A model generated the notes under the pieces. That model was not told where the DNA came from and ran no database searches. It worked only from the letters and a program-made list of their open reading frames with translations. A stretch of DNA of 64,000 bases, taken from assembly GCA_003963365.1 (NCBI GenBank), contig RXJG01000002.1, positions 513,722-577,721 on the forward strand. Direction: 5' to 3'. The first letter of the stretch is position 1. Each line of letters starts with the position of its first letter. The position numbers were made by a program, and so were the translations under genes. This DNA comes from Sphingobacteriales bacterium. GTDB lineage: Bacteria; Bacteroidota; Bacteroidia; Chitinophagales; Chitinophagaceae. Below, piece by piece: positions 40,385 through 49,153 of this stretch.

Positions 40385-40986
40385 AAGTAAAAACAACAAT
40401 GCTGTCGATCCTTAAATCGAGGGTAATTTTAGTTACCGCTTTGTTTGGGGTATTTGGTGGTGCACTTTCTTTATTATTAAAGATTGATGAAATGCAGCGA
40501 TATTATGTGGCGCTGTCAATGCTGGTAGCGTTTCTTATCAGCCTGCTCTTATCCTTTTTATTGAAAGGATCTTTAAAAGGCCGCATGAAACAAACATTAA
40601 AAATAATACTGAGTGTGGGCTTTGTTTTATTTATTGTTTCAGCTCTTTATCATACTAAGATATTTCTTGAAAAGACAATGGCATACCACTATCCCGCCGG
40701 CAGCAGGACAAGCTACCTGGTAAAAGCAAATAATTATTCAGAAGATGGAAAAAAAAGAAAAGCGCTTAATGCAGCAATGACAGATGAGGAACTGCTTTAT
40801 CAGCAATTAGGAGGGCCTGGTGGTAAGCGGCATTTATGGGATTCGGGTGAAATTGATTCTAATACATTTAGCCTGATTACGAGTTACATTATATTGATCA
40901 TCTTTTTTTCAGGCAGTGTATTTGCCCTTTTAGAAATACTTTCATTAACTAATGCATCCAATCTTGCCAGGACGGATGGATTGTAG
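40381..40986 (+). CDS. Four-helix inner-membrane protein in a PAAR operon
   Basis: 201 residues with four hydrophobic helices (about 14-32, 41-62, 73-92 and 163-187). A soluble loop between helices 3 and 4 has YHYPAGSRTSYLVKANNYSEDGKKRKALNAAMTDEELL. No family was recognised. Translation is coupled to the gene before it by a four-base overlap, and the PAAR gene starts four bases after it, so the three act as one unit. Membrane proteins of similar size exist in the Bacteroidota-type T6SS (for example TssN), but no sequence similarity can be claimed from reading. Confidence 0.72.
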   Translation: MKVKTTMLSILKSRVILVTALFGVFGGALSLLLKIDEMQRYYVALSMLVAFLISLLLSFLLKGSLKGRMKQTLKIILSVGFVLFIVSALYHTKIFLEKTMAYHYPAGSRTSYLVKANNYSEDGKKRKALNAAMTDEELLYQQLGGPGGKRHLWDSGEIDSNTFSLITSYIILIIFFSGSVFALLEILSLTNASNLARTDGL

Positions 40987-40990
40987 GCAC

Positions 40991-41287
40991 ATGCATAGTT
41001 GTCCATTAATAACAGGAGGTATTCCTCATAACGGTGGTCCGGTTATTGGGCCGGGATGTACAACCGTATTAATTGAGGGCAAGCCGGCATCAGTAGCAGG
41101 TGATGTGTTACAATGCAATGGTGCAATGGATACAATCGTTACAGGTTCGGCCAGTGTTTTAATTAATAATAAACCTGCTGCAAGAATTGGTGACAAAACC
41201 GCACATGGCGGAACTATTATTACTGGCAGTTCGAATGTACAGATAGGGGTTAACTCAAAGCAATACTCAACTCAATATAGTTTATAA
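40991..41287 (+). CDS. PAAR-domain protein
   Basis: A 98-residue single-domain PAAR protein. The conserved repeats are GKPASVAGD and NKPAARIGD, with C-P at the start and further Cys/His positions (GCTTV, LQCNG, TAHGG) that can hold the apical zinc. PAAR proteins form the sharp tip of the VgrG spike in type VI secretion and related contractile systems. No effector domain is attached, and no vgrG, hcp or sheath gene is in the window. The short ATG after the membrane-protein stop was chosen in preference to the overlapping upstream one. Confidence 0.9.
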   Translation: MHSCPLITGGIPHNGGPVIGPGCTTVLIEGKPASVAGDVLQCNGAMDTIVTGSASVLINNKPAARIGDKTAHGGTIITGSSNVQIGVNSKQYSTQYSL

Positions 41288-41414
41288 ACACGGTTCATTA
41301 CGATACCTGGTTCATCTTAAAAGATCACCTGTTTACTTATATAAAATAGCCTATGAACGAGAGGAAAATCATTTTCATCAAATAACAATAAAAAGGGTAA
41401 CAGGCAACAGCTAA

Positions 41415-42185
41415 TTATTCCATCCGGTAAATGATGGATAACATCTTATACAAATCCGGGTGATGAGCCTGCAGTAATCCAGGCTGTTCAAAAAAATATT
41501 CGGAAACAACGGCAAAGAATTCTACGGTATTTTTAGCCGCATAACTATGAATAACGGAATGGCCATTTCTTATTTGTTCAGTTGTGGCATACATCAGTTG
41601 TTTCCATTGCTCCACGTATTTTCTTTCTAAAATTATTTCGGGCACACCATCCATGGTGCCATCCATTTTATCAACCAGGTGTACAAATTCATGTATGGCA
41701 GTATTGTGTACGCTGTTGTTGTCAATAAATCCCTGTCTTAATTGCCATTTCGTAATAATCATGGTATTTTGTAAACCACCCGTTCCCACCATGCCGGCAA
41801 TATAACGGTCTGTTCCTTCCTGGTCAAAGTCTTCATTAAATGCACCCGGGTACACTAATACTTCGTGCAGGTTAATATATTGCCAGTCGGTAATGGCAAA
41901 TACAGGGATCACCGCTGCAGAAGCAATTAATAACAGGTCAATATCTTCCACCACAGCATTTACACCGGTTATTTTGGTGGCAGCTAAAAACTGTTCCACT
42001 CTTTTTTCAAAATGTGCCCGGCCGGTGCTATCTAACCGGCGGTAGAATTTTACATAAGCTTCCAGCAGTTCTTTATAATTTTCGGGCAGCGGTGTAACCA
42101 CTTTTTCTTTATTCTTTCGAAAAGCAAAGAGTGTTAGCAGTACGATTAAAAACATGACCAGCAGAATTTGAAACACCATGACCAT
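41415..42185 (-). CDS. Zinc-dependent peptidase, MtfA family
   Basis: A 256-residue protein with one N-terminal membrane helix (FQILLVMFLIVLLTLFAF) and an MtfA-like metallopeptidase domain. The zinc site is AIHEFVHLVDKMDG (H-E-F-V-H), with a third ligand expected in TVEFFAVVSEYFFEQP. INLHEVLVYPGAF and the N-terminal LLEAYVKFYRRLD block are also typical. In E. coli, MtfA inactivates the Mlc repressor and is linked to glucose uptake; Bacteroidota lack that system, so the target here is unknown. A shorter ATG start two codons later is equally possible. Confidence 0.88.
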   Translation of the reverse strand: MVMVFQILLVMFLIVLLTLFAFRKNKEKVVTPLPENYKELLEAYVKFYRRLDSTGRAHFEKRVEQFLAATKITGVNAVVEDIDLLLIASAAVIPVFAITDWQYINLHEVLVYPGAFNEDFDQEGTDRYIAGMVGTGGLQNTMIITKWQLRQGFIDNNSVHNTAIHEFVHLVDKMDGTMDGVPEIILERKYVEQWKQLMYATTEQIRNGHSVIHSYAAKNTVEFFAVVSEYFFEQPGLLQAHHPDLYKMLSIIYRME

Positions 42186-42306
42186 AGTTTAGTGAAGATA
42201 AACAACCTTATTAACTTAACTCGCTGCCATAATAACACATTTCGCTATCCGGCACAATTTTTAACGCAGCATTACTGATATTATATTTTTCACTAAAAGA
42301 AAAAAC

Positions 42307-42705
42307 ATGTACTACAATCAGTCATGCGCCGCAAAAGGCAACGCTTACGCAGGTTCCGCCAGGTCGGGATTTATGCGTTCATTACAAAGGGCTGCTGTAA
42401 ACATTTACAAAACCAGCAACAGTTATGAAATGCTGGTGTTTGCACCCGGCCGTATTAAAGAACATTTTCATCTTGATGTAGATGGAAATGAGTTATCGGT
42501 TTCTTACACACCACCGGAAGGTTTCCCCCGCCCCGATTGGGTAGTGAGGGAATACAGCCGGGGTGGATTTAAACGCAGTTTCACACTGGATGAAACGATT
42601 GACAGGCAAAACATCACCGCCAAATATGTGGATGGTGTGCTGCAGGTTAGTTTGCCCATTATCCCCGGTAAAGAAGCTACCAAAAAAGAAATCGTAATTA
42701 ACTAA
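42307..42705 (+). CDS. Hsp20/alpha-crystallin small heat-shock protein
   Basis: 132 residues. The alpha-crystallin domain runs from NIYKTSNSYEMLVFAPGRIKEHFHLDV to the conserved core REYSRGGFKRSFTLDETIDRQNITAKYVDGVLQVSLPI. The A-x-x-x-G-V-L motif appears as AKYVDGVLQVSLP. These are ATP-independent holdases. Its N-terminus is short and unusually rich in Gly/Ala/Ser, and its C-terminal I-x-I-type tail is reduced. A strong terminator follows. A second, longer Hsp20 gene lies about 10 kb further on. Confidence 0.92.
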   Translation: MYYNQSCAAKGNAYAGSARSGFMRSLQRAAVNIYKTSNSYEMLVFAPGRIKEHFHLDVDGNELSVSYTPPEGFPRPDWVVREYSRGGFKRSFTLDETIDRQNITAKYVDGVLQVSLPIIPGKEATKKEIVIN

Positions 42706-42721
42706 GCGATTTAAACAAAGT

Positions 42722-42753
42722 AAAGGTGATTGTGAAAGCAATCACCTTTTTTT
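42722..42753 (+). terminator. Rho-independent terminator after hsp20
   Basis: AAAGGTGATT and AATCACCTTT form a perfect ten-base-pair stem around GTGAAAGC, followed by a short T-run. It is one of the clearest terminators in the window. Confidence 0.93.
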
Positions 42754-42917
42754 ATCCAAAACCAGGATATATACAGCCAGTGAACGGACTTTACTTTGTC
42801 ATAATGGCAATGGTATTATTTGTTTCCTTATTAACTGAACAATTGTTTTGCTTAATCCTGCCACATTTAAGAACTTTAGGAAGATAACTTGATTATTTAT
42901 TTTTAAAACCAACTAAA

Positions 42918-43211
42918 ATGATCATCGTACACGATATTTTTATCTGCAAACCGGGGAATGCTTCCAAACTCGCCAAACTGTTTAAAGAAGTAATGTCTGC
43001 CATGAGTGAATTTGATTGTGTTATGACGGATATGACCGGTCAGTACAACCGGGTTATAATGGTTACTAAATATGAAAATCTTGGAGCGTATGAAAAGAAT
43101 TTTGAAAAATATATGCAGGATACTGATGAGATGAAAAAGATGAAGGAGATGATGAAAGGATATACTGATCTTTATCTCTCCGGATCAAGGGAGATATATA
43201 GAATCATGTAA
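42918..43211 (+). CDS. Small dimeric alpha-beta-barrel (ABM/NIPSNAP-like) protein
   Basis: A 97-residue protein starting MIIVHDIFICKPGNASKLAKLFKEVM and containing RVIMVTKYENLGAYEKNFEKYM. This is the beta-alpha-beta pattern of antibiotic-biosynthesis-monooxygenase-like or NIPSNAP dimeric barrels. No catalytic residues can be assigned, and family assignment by pattern is moderate. It is transcribed alone. Confidence 0.65.
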   Translation: MIIVHDIFICKPGNASKLAKLFKEVMSAMSEFDCVMTDMTGQYNRVIMVTKYENLGAYEKNFEKYMQDTDEMKKMKEMMKGYTDLYLSGSREIYRIM

Positions 43212-43227
43212 CAGATTATTCTGTACA

Positions 43228-43398
43228 TCAATGGGGATTTTCTTCTGCATCCACATCTGCTTTGTCGTGCTTTGGATGCGGATAATCATCTTTTAGCAGT
43301 TTTTCTAATTCACCCTCATCTTTAATGTTGCTACGGATAAAAAAAATTAGCAGTACCAGCACAGCAAAGCCAACAGCAATAATTATATACCAGTTCAT
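43228..43398 (-). CDS. Small single-pass membrane protein
   Basis: 56 residues: one transmembrane helix (WYIIIAVGFAVLVLLIFFIR) followed by a charged tail NIKDEGELEKLLKDDYPHPKHDKADVDAEENPH. The ORF track extends upstream through non-homologous sequence; the ATG at MNWYII was used. The helix-plus-acidic-tail layout is repeated in many short Bacteroidota proteins; no function is known. Confidence 0.7.
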   Translation of the reverse strand: MNWYIIIAVGFAVLVLLIFFIRSNIKDEGELEKLLKDDYPHPKHDKADVDAEENPH

Positions 43399-43740
43399 AT
43401 CAATATTTTTAATTAACAAGGAACAAAAGCCGGTTATAGTATTTGTCAAGGGTAATAAAAGTTTACATATTGTGAACAGCATTTATCTGCCTGTGTATAA
43501 TTATGATTTGAATGTGCACACTAACATTAATTTAAAGATATGATAACATTATGTTAATACGTTTTCATTTTACTCATTGGTGCCTGTGCTGGCTAAAAAA
43601 GAAAACCATGACGGAGGTAGTCAAATCATATTTAATTTTATAAGAGAGCACAAACAGGATATTTATCAGGCCAATTTTTCATGGATGGAGAAGTATGGAT
43701 TAGCTGCGTTGGATATTCTTAACTTAGGTAAAATATTTTT
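43399..43740. other. 342-bp gap without a confident gene
   Basis: The gap separates two divergent genes. A 73-codon TTG-started ORF runs into the PIG-L gene in another frame and has no recognisable features. The DNA includes TAAAGATATGATAACATTATGTTAATACG, a possible operator-like inverted string (AACATTATGTT). Nothing else is seen. Confidence 0.35.
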
Positions 43741-44505
43741 ATGTATTCTTCACGCCGGAAATTTATTCAAACGACTATCACCGCTTCTGCCGGATTGAGC
43801 CTTGTTTCTTATTTAAATGCGATGTCATTACCGGCAGGCATTAATAAAAAAGTAGTTTGTGTGGGTGGTCATCCGGATGATCCTGAAAGTGGTTGTGGTG
43901 GTACGTTAGCAAAGTTTATTAAAGCCGGGTATGAAGTAACAATTATTTATCTCACCAGTGGTGAAGCAGGAATAAAAGGAAAAACGCATGAAGAAGCTGC
44001 ATCAATCAGGACCAAAGAAGCCATTGCAGCCTGTAAAATATTGGAAGCAAAACCTGTTTTTGCCGGGCAAATTGATGGCGATACTGTTATCAGCAATGAA
44101 TGGTTTAATAAAATTAATAAACTAATTGAAGCAGAAAAACCGGCAATCGTATTCACACACTGGCCAATCGATTCACATAAAGATCACCAGGCTGCCAGCA
44201 TATTAACGATTCAGGCATGGATGAAGAGCGATCGTTCTTTTGAATTATATTTTTTTGAAGTTTGTGCCGGCGCCCAAACAATGAGTTTTAAACCGACCGA
44301 TTATATAGACATTACCGATACCAGGGAATTAAAACGAAAAGCAGTGTATGAGCATATAAGCCAGGTCCCCGAAAGTATATATAATGCCGTTGATTGTAAC
44401 CATGCGTTAATGGAACAACGCAGGGGTAAGGAAATAAATGTAACATATGCTGAAGCCTTTGTCAGGATGGACGAATCAGTAAAGCATGGCTTATTGATCA
44501 GGTAA
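43741..44505 (+). CDS. PIG-L/LmbE-family deacetylase, twin-arginine exported
   Basis: 254 residues. A twin-arginine signal ([21 protein letters not shown]) precedes the PIG-L fold. The zinc/catalytic motif is [14 protein letters not shown] (H-P-D-D), and the third ligand lies in [13 protein letters not shown]. Family members de-N-acetylate sugars such as GlcNAc conjugates. The export signal places it in the periplasm, so glycan or peptidoglycan-derived substrates are likely. It converges on the M24 peptidase gene with only three bases between stop codons. Confidence 0.9.
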   Translation: MYSSRRKFIQTTITASAGLSLVSYLNAMSLPAGINKKVVCVGGHPDDPESGCGGTLAKFIKAGYEVTIIYLTSGEAGIKGKTHEEAASIRTKEAIAACKILEAKPVFAGQIDGDTVISNEWFNKINKLIEAEKPAIVFTHWPIDSHKDHQAASILTIQAWMKSDRSFELYFFEVCAGAQTMSFKPTDYIDITDTRELKRKAVYEHISQVPESIYNAVDCNHALMEQRRGKEINVTYAEAFVRMDESVKHGLLIR

Positions 44506-44508
44506 TAG

Positions 44509-45783
44509 CTAAAATGGTTCCGTAATAGATTTGGCAAAAGGTGAAAATGATTTCACACCTTCTTCTGTCATGTACACACAATCTTCCAGTCTTACACCAA
44601 ACTCACCCGGTAATGAAATGGTTGGTTCTATACTAAAACACATTCCCGGTTGTAATAACTGCTTGTTCCCTTTCACCATATTACCCCATTCATGCCCGTC
44701 CATTCCTATACCATGGCCGGTGCGGTGTGGTAACCCCGGTAATTTATAACCCGGTCCAAAGCCTGCGTCCGTAATCACTTTTCTTGCCGCAGCATCCACC
44801 ATTTCACAGGCAACGCCTTTTTTGGCAGTATTAAAACCTGCTAATTGTGATTGCTGTTCAAGATTCCATACCTGTAATTGTTTAGCAGTGGGTTCGTTGC
44901 CAAATACAACGGTTCGGGTTATGTCAGATGCATAACCTTCCACACTGCAGCCGCAATCCATCAAAACGATATCGCCTTTCTTTAATGTTTGTGGTTTAGT
45001 ACTGCCATGTGGAAAAGAAGAGGATACGCCAAACAAAACCAGGCCGCCACCACCATTACCACCTAACTGGTCATGTGCCACAGCAATGATTTCGGCTAAC
45101 TCACCCTGCGTCATTCCTTCTCTTAGCTGACTGATGCCATGTTTTATTGCAGCTACCGTAATATCAGCCGCTTTTTGCATTAGTGCCAATTCTGCTGTAG
45201 ATTTTGTAAGGCGGCAGGGCATCGTTATGGGTGTGCCACTTACATAATTATAGGCGCCTCCCTCTTTGCGCATGCCATCCACAATAAAAAAACGTACTCT
45301 TTCTTCAATACCAATATTGCCGGAGCGATAACCAGCATCTTTAAAAACTTTTATCATTTGTGCATAAGGACTTTCATCTTCCTGCCACACATACACGTTT
45401 TTTCCTATAGTGATTAATTCTCTTAAACGGGCTTCTTCAAAACCCGGACATACATAACTTACCTCACCTTTAGCTGGTATAATAGCTACCATGGGTCTTT
45501 CACTGGGCCACCAGCTGATGCCGGTAAAGTATTTTAAAGAAGTACCAGAGTCGATTACTAATGCGGCTATCTTTTGTTCATTCATTAACCGTTGGGCTTT
45601 GGCCACTCTTTCCTTTCTTTCTTCAGTTGTAATTGGTTTAACATCACCCGTAAGTGGTTTTAATTCCAATGCAGGCTCCTGTAATAATTTTTTTTGATTC
45701 CCTGCATAACTGCTAATACCGGGAATAAATGCTGATGCTGAAAGAGCTGAGAGCTTTAAAAAGTCCGTTCTTTTTAGTTTCAT
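44509..45783 (-). CDS. M24-family Xaa-Pro peptidase, exported
   Basis: 424 residues with an N-terminal hydrophobic signal (LKLSALSASAFIPGISSYAG). A creatinase-like N-domain (RLMNEQKIAALVIDSG) comes next, and then the pita-bread catalytic domain. The metal ligands are Asp in LMDCGC and SDITRTV, His in HRTGHGIGMDGHEW and Glu in SIEPTISLPGEFGVRLEDC. It should cleave X-Pro bonds from peptides in the periplasm. It could alternatively be a creatinase-like hydrolase, since the two cannot be separated by motif alone. Confidence 0.9.
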   Translation of the reverse strand: MKLKRTDFLKLSALSASAFIPGISSYAGNQKKLLQEPALELKPLTGDVKPITTEERKERVAKAQRLMNEQKIAALVIDSGTSLKYFTGISWWPSERPMVAIIPAKGEVSYVCPGFEEARLRELITIGKNVYVWQEDESPYAQMIKVFKDAGYRSGNIGIEERVRFFIVDGMRKEGGAYNYVSGTPITMPCRLTKSTAELALMQKAADITVAAIKHGISQLREGMTQGELAEIIAVAHDQLGGNGGGGLVLFGVSSSFPHGSTKPQTLKKGDIVLMDCGCSVEGYASDITRTVVFGNEPTAKQLQVWNLEQQSQLAGFNTAKKGVACEMVDAAARKVITDAGFGPGYKLPGLPHRTGHGIGMDGHEWGNMVKGNKQLLQPGMCFSIEPTISLPGEFGVRLEDCVYMTEEGVKSFSPFAKSITEPF

Positions 45784-45847
45784 ATCGTTTACTTTAGAAT
45801 AAGGTTAAAGATAAAATAATTAAATCAGCTGAAGCGGTTGTAAAAAA

Positions 45848-48289
45848 TTAATCATTGGAGTATTTATTCTCCAGCAGTTTTTCTTTAAAACTGGTACCAA
45901 AAGTATAAGCAAATGTAACCACAATAGCCCTTGAATCAACTTTGCCATACCGGTTGTAGGAGAAATTACTTGCTTTTAACTCTGAGCCATATTTTAAGGT
46001 ATTGAAAATATCTGTTACTGCTAAACTCAATCGTCCATTTCCTTTTTTGCCGAGCTTTTGCTGAAAACCCATATCAGCGTAATAAGTAGCAATTCGTTTT
46101 CCCTGTGGTAAGGCAATGGGTGAATTATAAACTCCGGTAAGCTGCAACTTGCTTCCTTTCCATAAAATAAAATTATTGATCAACTTTCCGTGCCAGCTTA
46201 CTACATCATTACTTAATTCCTGTCCGGCAGCGCTGCCCTTTATGTTTTGTTTGTATAAAGAAGCACTGAGATTAAAATCGTATTTAGAAAAAGGTTTTGC
46301 TGTAAAAACATTTTCAATACCATAAGTAATGACGCTGCCAAAGTTTTGTGGTATAGAAAGTGCTACTCCATTTGTTTGCAAAAGCGTAAACTGACGGATG
46401 CTGTTGCTGGCATTACGGTAATAGGCTACCGCATAATAAGAAATTTTATTCCAGTCTTTATTATAACCTAACTCAAACGAATGAATTAATTCGGGTTTAA
46501 GAGTTGGATTACCACCATGCTGGTTTAATGTATCAGTTACGTCAATAAAAGGATTGAGTTGTCCAAAACCCGGGCGATTAATTTTTCTGCTATAATTGAA
46601 CCGCCATGTTTCAGAAGAAGATGGATTGAATGCAAGTCCTGCTGAAGGAAAGAGTTTGAAATACTGGTTACTGAAATTTTGATTGGTGGTTTTTACCGTT
46701 CCATTGTTACCTGTTTCTTCCATCCTTACACCAATATCATATTTCCATTTTTGATTATTCGCTTTTCCTGCTGCAGCACTGTACTGTACATACCATGCAT
46801 GTACATTTTCATTGAAACGAAAGTTACTGCTGGCAATTGGATTGGGTGTATAAACTCCATTCTCATAATTGAGTGATTGAAAATTGGCATCTAAATAACG
46901 CAGTGTTGCTTTATAGCCGGTTTCAATCATACCGTTTTCAGTAACCGGGTGAGCAAAATCAACTTTTATATTAGTGGTGCTGCCATTCTCATGATTATTG
47001 GTTCGTTGTAATTGCGGATCGCCAATTTGCCCGTCTGATTCTGTAAGAAATTTTGTAGTAATGCCGGTATTTTGCCCGTCACGTTCAATAGAAGTACTGA
47101 CCATTCCTGTAAGACTAACTTTCTTATTGGCAAATTTTCGTCCGTAGTTTAATACAAACTCGGCTTCTTTACCCCGCTCATATTCATTGGAAAAGCGGTC
47201 GTTCCTGGAAGTAAATGCTTTATTGTTGTTACGGATGGTGTTATTCAGATCTTCATGATTATCCTGGTAATCCAGTACTCCAACAGCTTCCAGTTCAAAA
47301 CTGTTTTTTGTGTCGGGTGAAAAACCAATCACTGCTCTTAAGTTTTGTAATTGATCAAGCCGGTTATCATTACGATGCTGAATTAAATAATATTGATCAG
47401 GTATATCAAAGCTTTGCCGCTCAGCATTTATTTTGCGGATACGACCGGCGAAACGATTATCATAGGCCAATGATAAATTCCAGTTTCCTGTTTTATGACT
47501 GATCATAGCAGCACTGTTGAAACGGGCTTTTGCACCAAAACCAGTTCCTATTGCCAATGCACCATTAGTTCCGTTTTGCCTGTTCTTTTTTAAAACGATA
47601 TTGATGATGCCAGCTTCGCTGTTGGCGTCAAATTGTGCTGATGGGTTATTGATGATCTCTATCCTTTCCACTGCACTGGCTGCAATTTGTTCAGTATTGG
47701 TAATAGCTGAATTTCTGCCGTTGATTAATATTAATGGCGTTTTACCACGTAAAGTTATATTTCCATCTTCATCTACTACAACCGTTGGAGTATTTCGTAA
47801 CAAATCAGTTGCAGTACCTCCGGCCTGTGTAAGCGTTGAAGCTGCATTTAATACTAACCCACGATTCGTTTTTTGAATAACAGGTTTGGTGGAAGTAACA
47901 GTCACATCACCCAATTGCTTTGCTTCTGCAATTAATGTAATTGTTCCTGCATCAATGATTGATTGCTCTTTATTCAAATTGATATTTTGATGATAGGGTT
48001 TATAGCCAATAAGACTTACAGTAAGAAGATAACGTCCTGCAGATAAATTCTCCAGTGTAAACTTCCCGGTAGCATCTGTAAGACTGTTACGTACGGGTTT
48101 GAGAGTATCAGGTAAATTGTATAAGTTGACCGTTGCAAACTCAAGTGGTGTATTCTTATCGGCAACTGTTCCTGTAATGCTTCCTGATTGCTGTGCTGCC
48201 GCAGACATGCTTACAGAGCACATAAGAATAAATAAAACAAAGCGAAGATTTCTCAATTGCAAAAAAATAAATCCTTTAGGTGAAAACAT
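45848..48289 (-). CDS. TonB-receptor-like outer-membrane beta-barrel protein
   Basis: About 813 residues. The signal peptide (FVLFILMCSVSMSAAAQ) is followed by a carboxypeptidase-like domain (GSITGTVADKNTPLEFATVNLYN), a plug region with LRNTPTVVVDEDGNITLRGKTPLILINGR, and an outer-membrane-barrel family-3 domain. Repeated aromatic-ended strands run to the C-terminal VVTFAYTFGTSFKEK. Such proteins take up ligands or complement SusC-like receptors in the outer membrane. No SusD partner is present. The start was moved from the longer ORF to the ATG before the signal peptide. Confidence 0.9.
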   Translation of the reverse strand: MFSPKGFIFLQLRNLRFVLFILMCSVSMSAAAQQSGSITGTVADKNTPLEFATVNLYNLPDTLKPVRNSLTDATGKFTLENLSAGRYLLTVSLIGYKPYHQNINLNKEQSIIDAGTITLIAEAKQLGDVTVTSTKPVIQKTNRGLVLNAASTLTQAGGTATDLLRNTPTVVVDEDGNITLRGKTPLILINGRNSAITNTEQIAASAVERIEIINNPSAQFDANSEAGIINIVLKKNRQNGTNGALAIGTGFGAKARFNSAAMISHKTGNWNLSLAYDNRFAGRIRKINAERQSFDIPDQYYLIQHRNDNRLDQLQNLRAVIGFSPDTKNSFELEAVGVLDYQDNHEDLNNTIRNNNKAFTSRNDRFSNEYERGKEAEFVLNYGRKFANKKVSLTGMVSTSIERDGQNTGITTKFLTESDGQIGDPQLQRTNNHENGSTTNIKVDFAHPVTENGMIETGYKATLRYLDANFQSLNYENGVYTPNPIASSNFRFNENVHAWYVQYSAAAGKANNQKWKYDIGVRMEETGNNGTVKTTNQNFSNQYFKLFPSAGLAFNPSSSETWRFNYSRKINRPGFGQLNPFIDVTDTLNQHGGNPTLKPELIHSFELGYNKDWNKISYYAVAYYRNASNSIRQFTLLQTNGVALSIPQNFGSVITYGIENVFTAKPFSKYDFNLSASLYKQNIKGSAAGQELSNDVVSWHGKLINNFILWKGSKLQLTGVYNSPIALPQGKRIATYYADMGFQQKLGKKGNGRLSLAVTDIFNTLKYGSELKASNFSYNRYGKVDSRAIVVTFAYTFGTSFKEKLLENKYSND

Positions 48290-48349
48290 AGGGTGTAAAA
48301 ATAAGCAGGTATCAGCAATTCTGGAAGATTTGTTAACTGAATCCATGAA

Positions 48350-48380
48350 GGTGTCCAACATCTTTAAGACGTCAGATACC
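48350..48380. repeat. GGTGTCCAACATCTT hairpin repeat
   Basis: GGTGTC...GATACC with further partial pairing (ACATC / GACGT) forms a hairpin immediately downstream of the TauE-like gene. The GGTGTCTGACATCTTCAGGA element after the second hsp20 gene has the same design. They appear to belong to a repeat family used as terminators. Confidence 0.55.
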
Positions 48381-48383
48381 CGG

Positions 48384-49133
48384 CTACCGAAAGAAAATAA
48401 ATACAGCCCCAATTAAGGTGAGTACGATCACCACTTTACGGTAACTGTCATCTTTAATGCGATTGACTATTTTAAGTCCTGACCAAAAACCCAGGAATAA
48501 AGCTGGTAATAAATACAGGTCAATTAAAAGGGTATCCTGTGTAATGTTTTTCCAATAAAATACCTGGAACGGCAGTTTGAATAAATTAATAACCAAAAAT
48601 ATCCACGCCGCTGTACCGATAAAATCATTTTTAGTCATTCGCATGGCAAGGAAATAAATATTGGAGAAAGCACCGGCTAAATTCCCCAGCATGGTAGTAA
48701 AACCTGACACCAATCCTGTACTTGCTACAAATAATTTATTATGCGGCACCTCTGCAATTCTTTTAAACTCCATCACCAGCATGATGATAACTGTTAGTAC
48801 AATGATCCCCGCCATAATTTTTCTGAAAACATTTTCATTCATATCCTTACCAGCAGCTACCCCAATTAAGATGCCTGCAGCCATCCATGGAATCAGTTTC
48901 CAGAAATGATTCCATTGTGCATGACGGTTGTAATAGAGCACAGCAGCAATATCAGCCGCACATAAAAGCGGCAATACGATTCCGGTTGATCCTTTGCCAC
49001 CAAATACCAGTGCCATGATAGTAACATTGAGCATGTCAATACCTTTCAGCCCGGCTTTTGCCAAACCTATTATAAAAGCACCGCTGAAGATTAAAATAAT
49101 ATTGAGTATACTGAATGAAGAAAGAATGCTCAT
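48384..49133 (-). CDS. TauE/SafE-family sulfite or organic-anion permease
   Basis: 249 residues with seven to eight hydrophobic helices. The TauE/SafE glycine-rich repeats are seen as FSGAFIIGLAKAGLKGIDMLNVTIMALVFGGKGSTGIVLPLL and again as STGLVSGFTTMLGNLAGAFSNIYFLAMRM. Members export sulfite or sulfonates or take up short organic anions across the inner membrane. The HAD-phosphatase gene lies 20 bases upstream in the same direction, with no functional link apparent. Confidence 0.9.
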   Translation of the reverse strand: MSILSSFSILNIILIFSGAFIIGLAKAGLKGIDMLNVTIMALVFGGKGSTGIVLPLLCAADIAAVLYYNRHAQWNHFWKLIPWMAAGILIGVAAGKDMNENVFRKIMAGIIVLTVIIMLVMEFKRIAEVPHNKLFVASTGLVSGFTTMLGNLAGAFSNIYFLAMRMTKNDFIGTAAWIFLVINLFKLPFQVFYWKNITQDTLLIDLYLLPALFLGFWSGLKIVNRIKDDSYRKVVIVLTLIGAVFIFFR

Positions 49134-49153
49134 TGGCCATAAATTAAATAAGC

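Noticed and set aside
40952-41287. Type VI secretion locus
   Set aside because: Only a PAAR protein is present; without hcp, vgrG, sheath or ATPase genes a secretion system cannot be called from this window.
43577-43798. 73-codon ORF overlapping the PIG-L gene
   Set aside because: TTG start, no recognisable features, and overlap in another frame with a twin-arginine signal that clearly codes.
48099-48416. 105-codon plus-strand ORF and the extended N-terminus of the outer-membrane barrel gene
   Set aside because: Both are by-products of antisense or upstream reading; the signal peptide fixes the barrel start at the later ATG.
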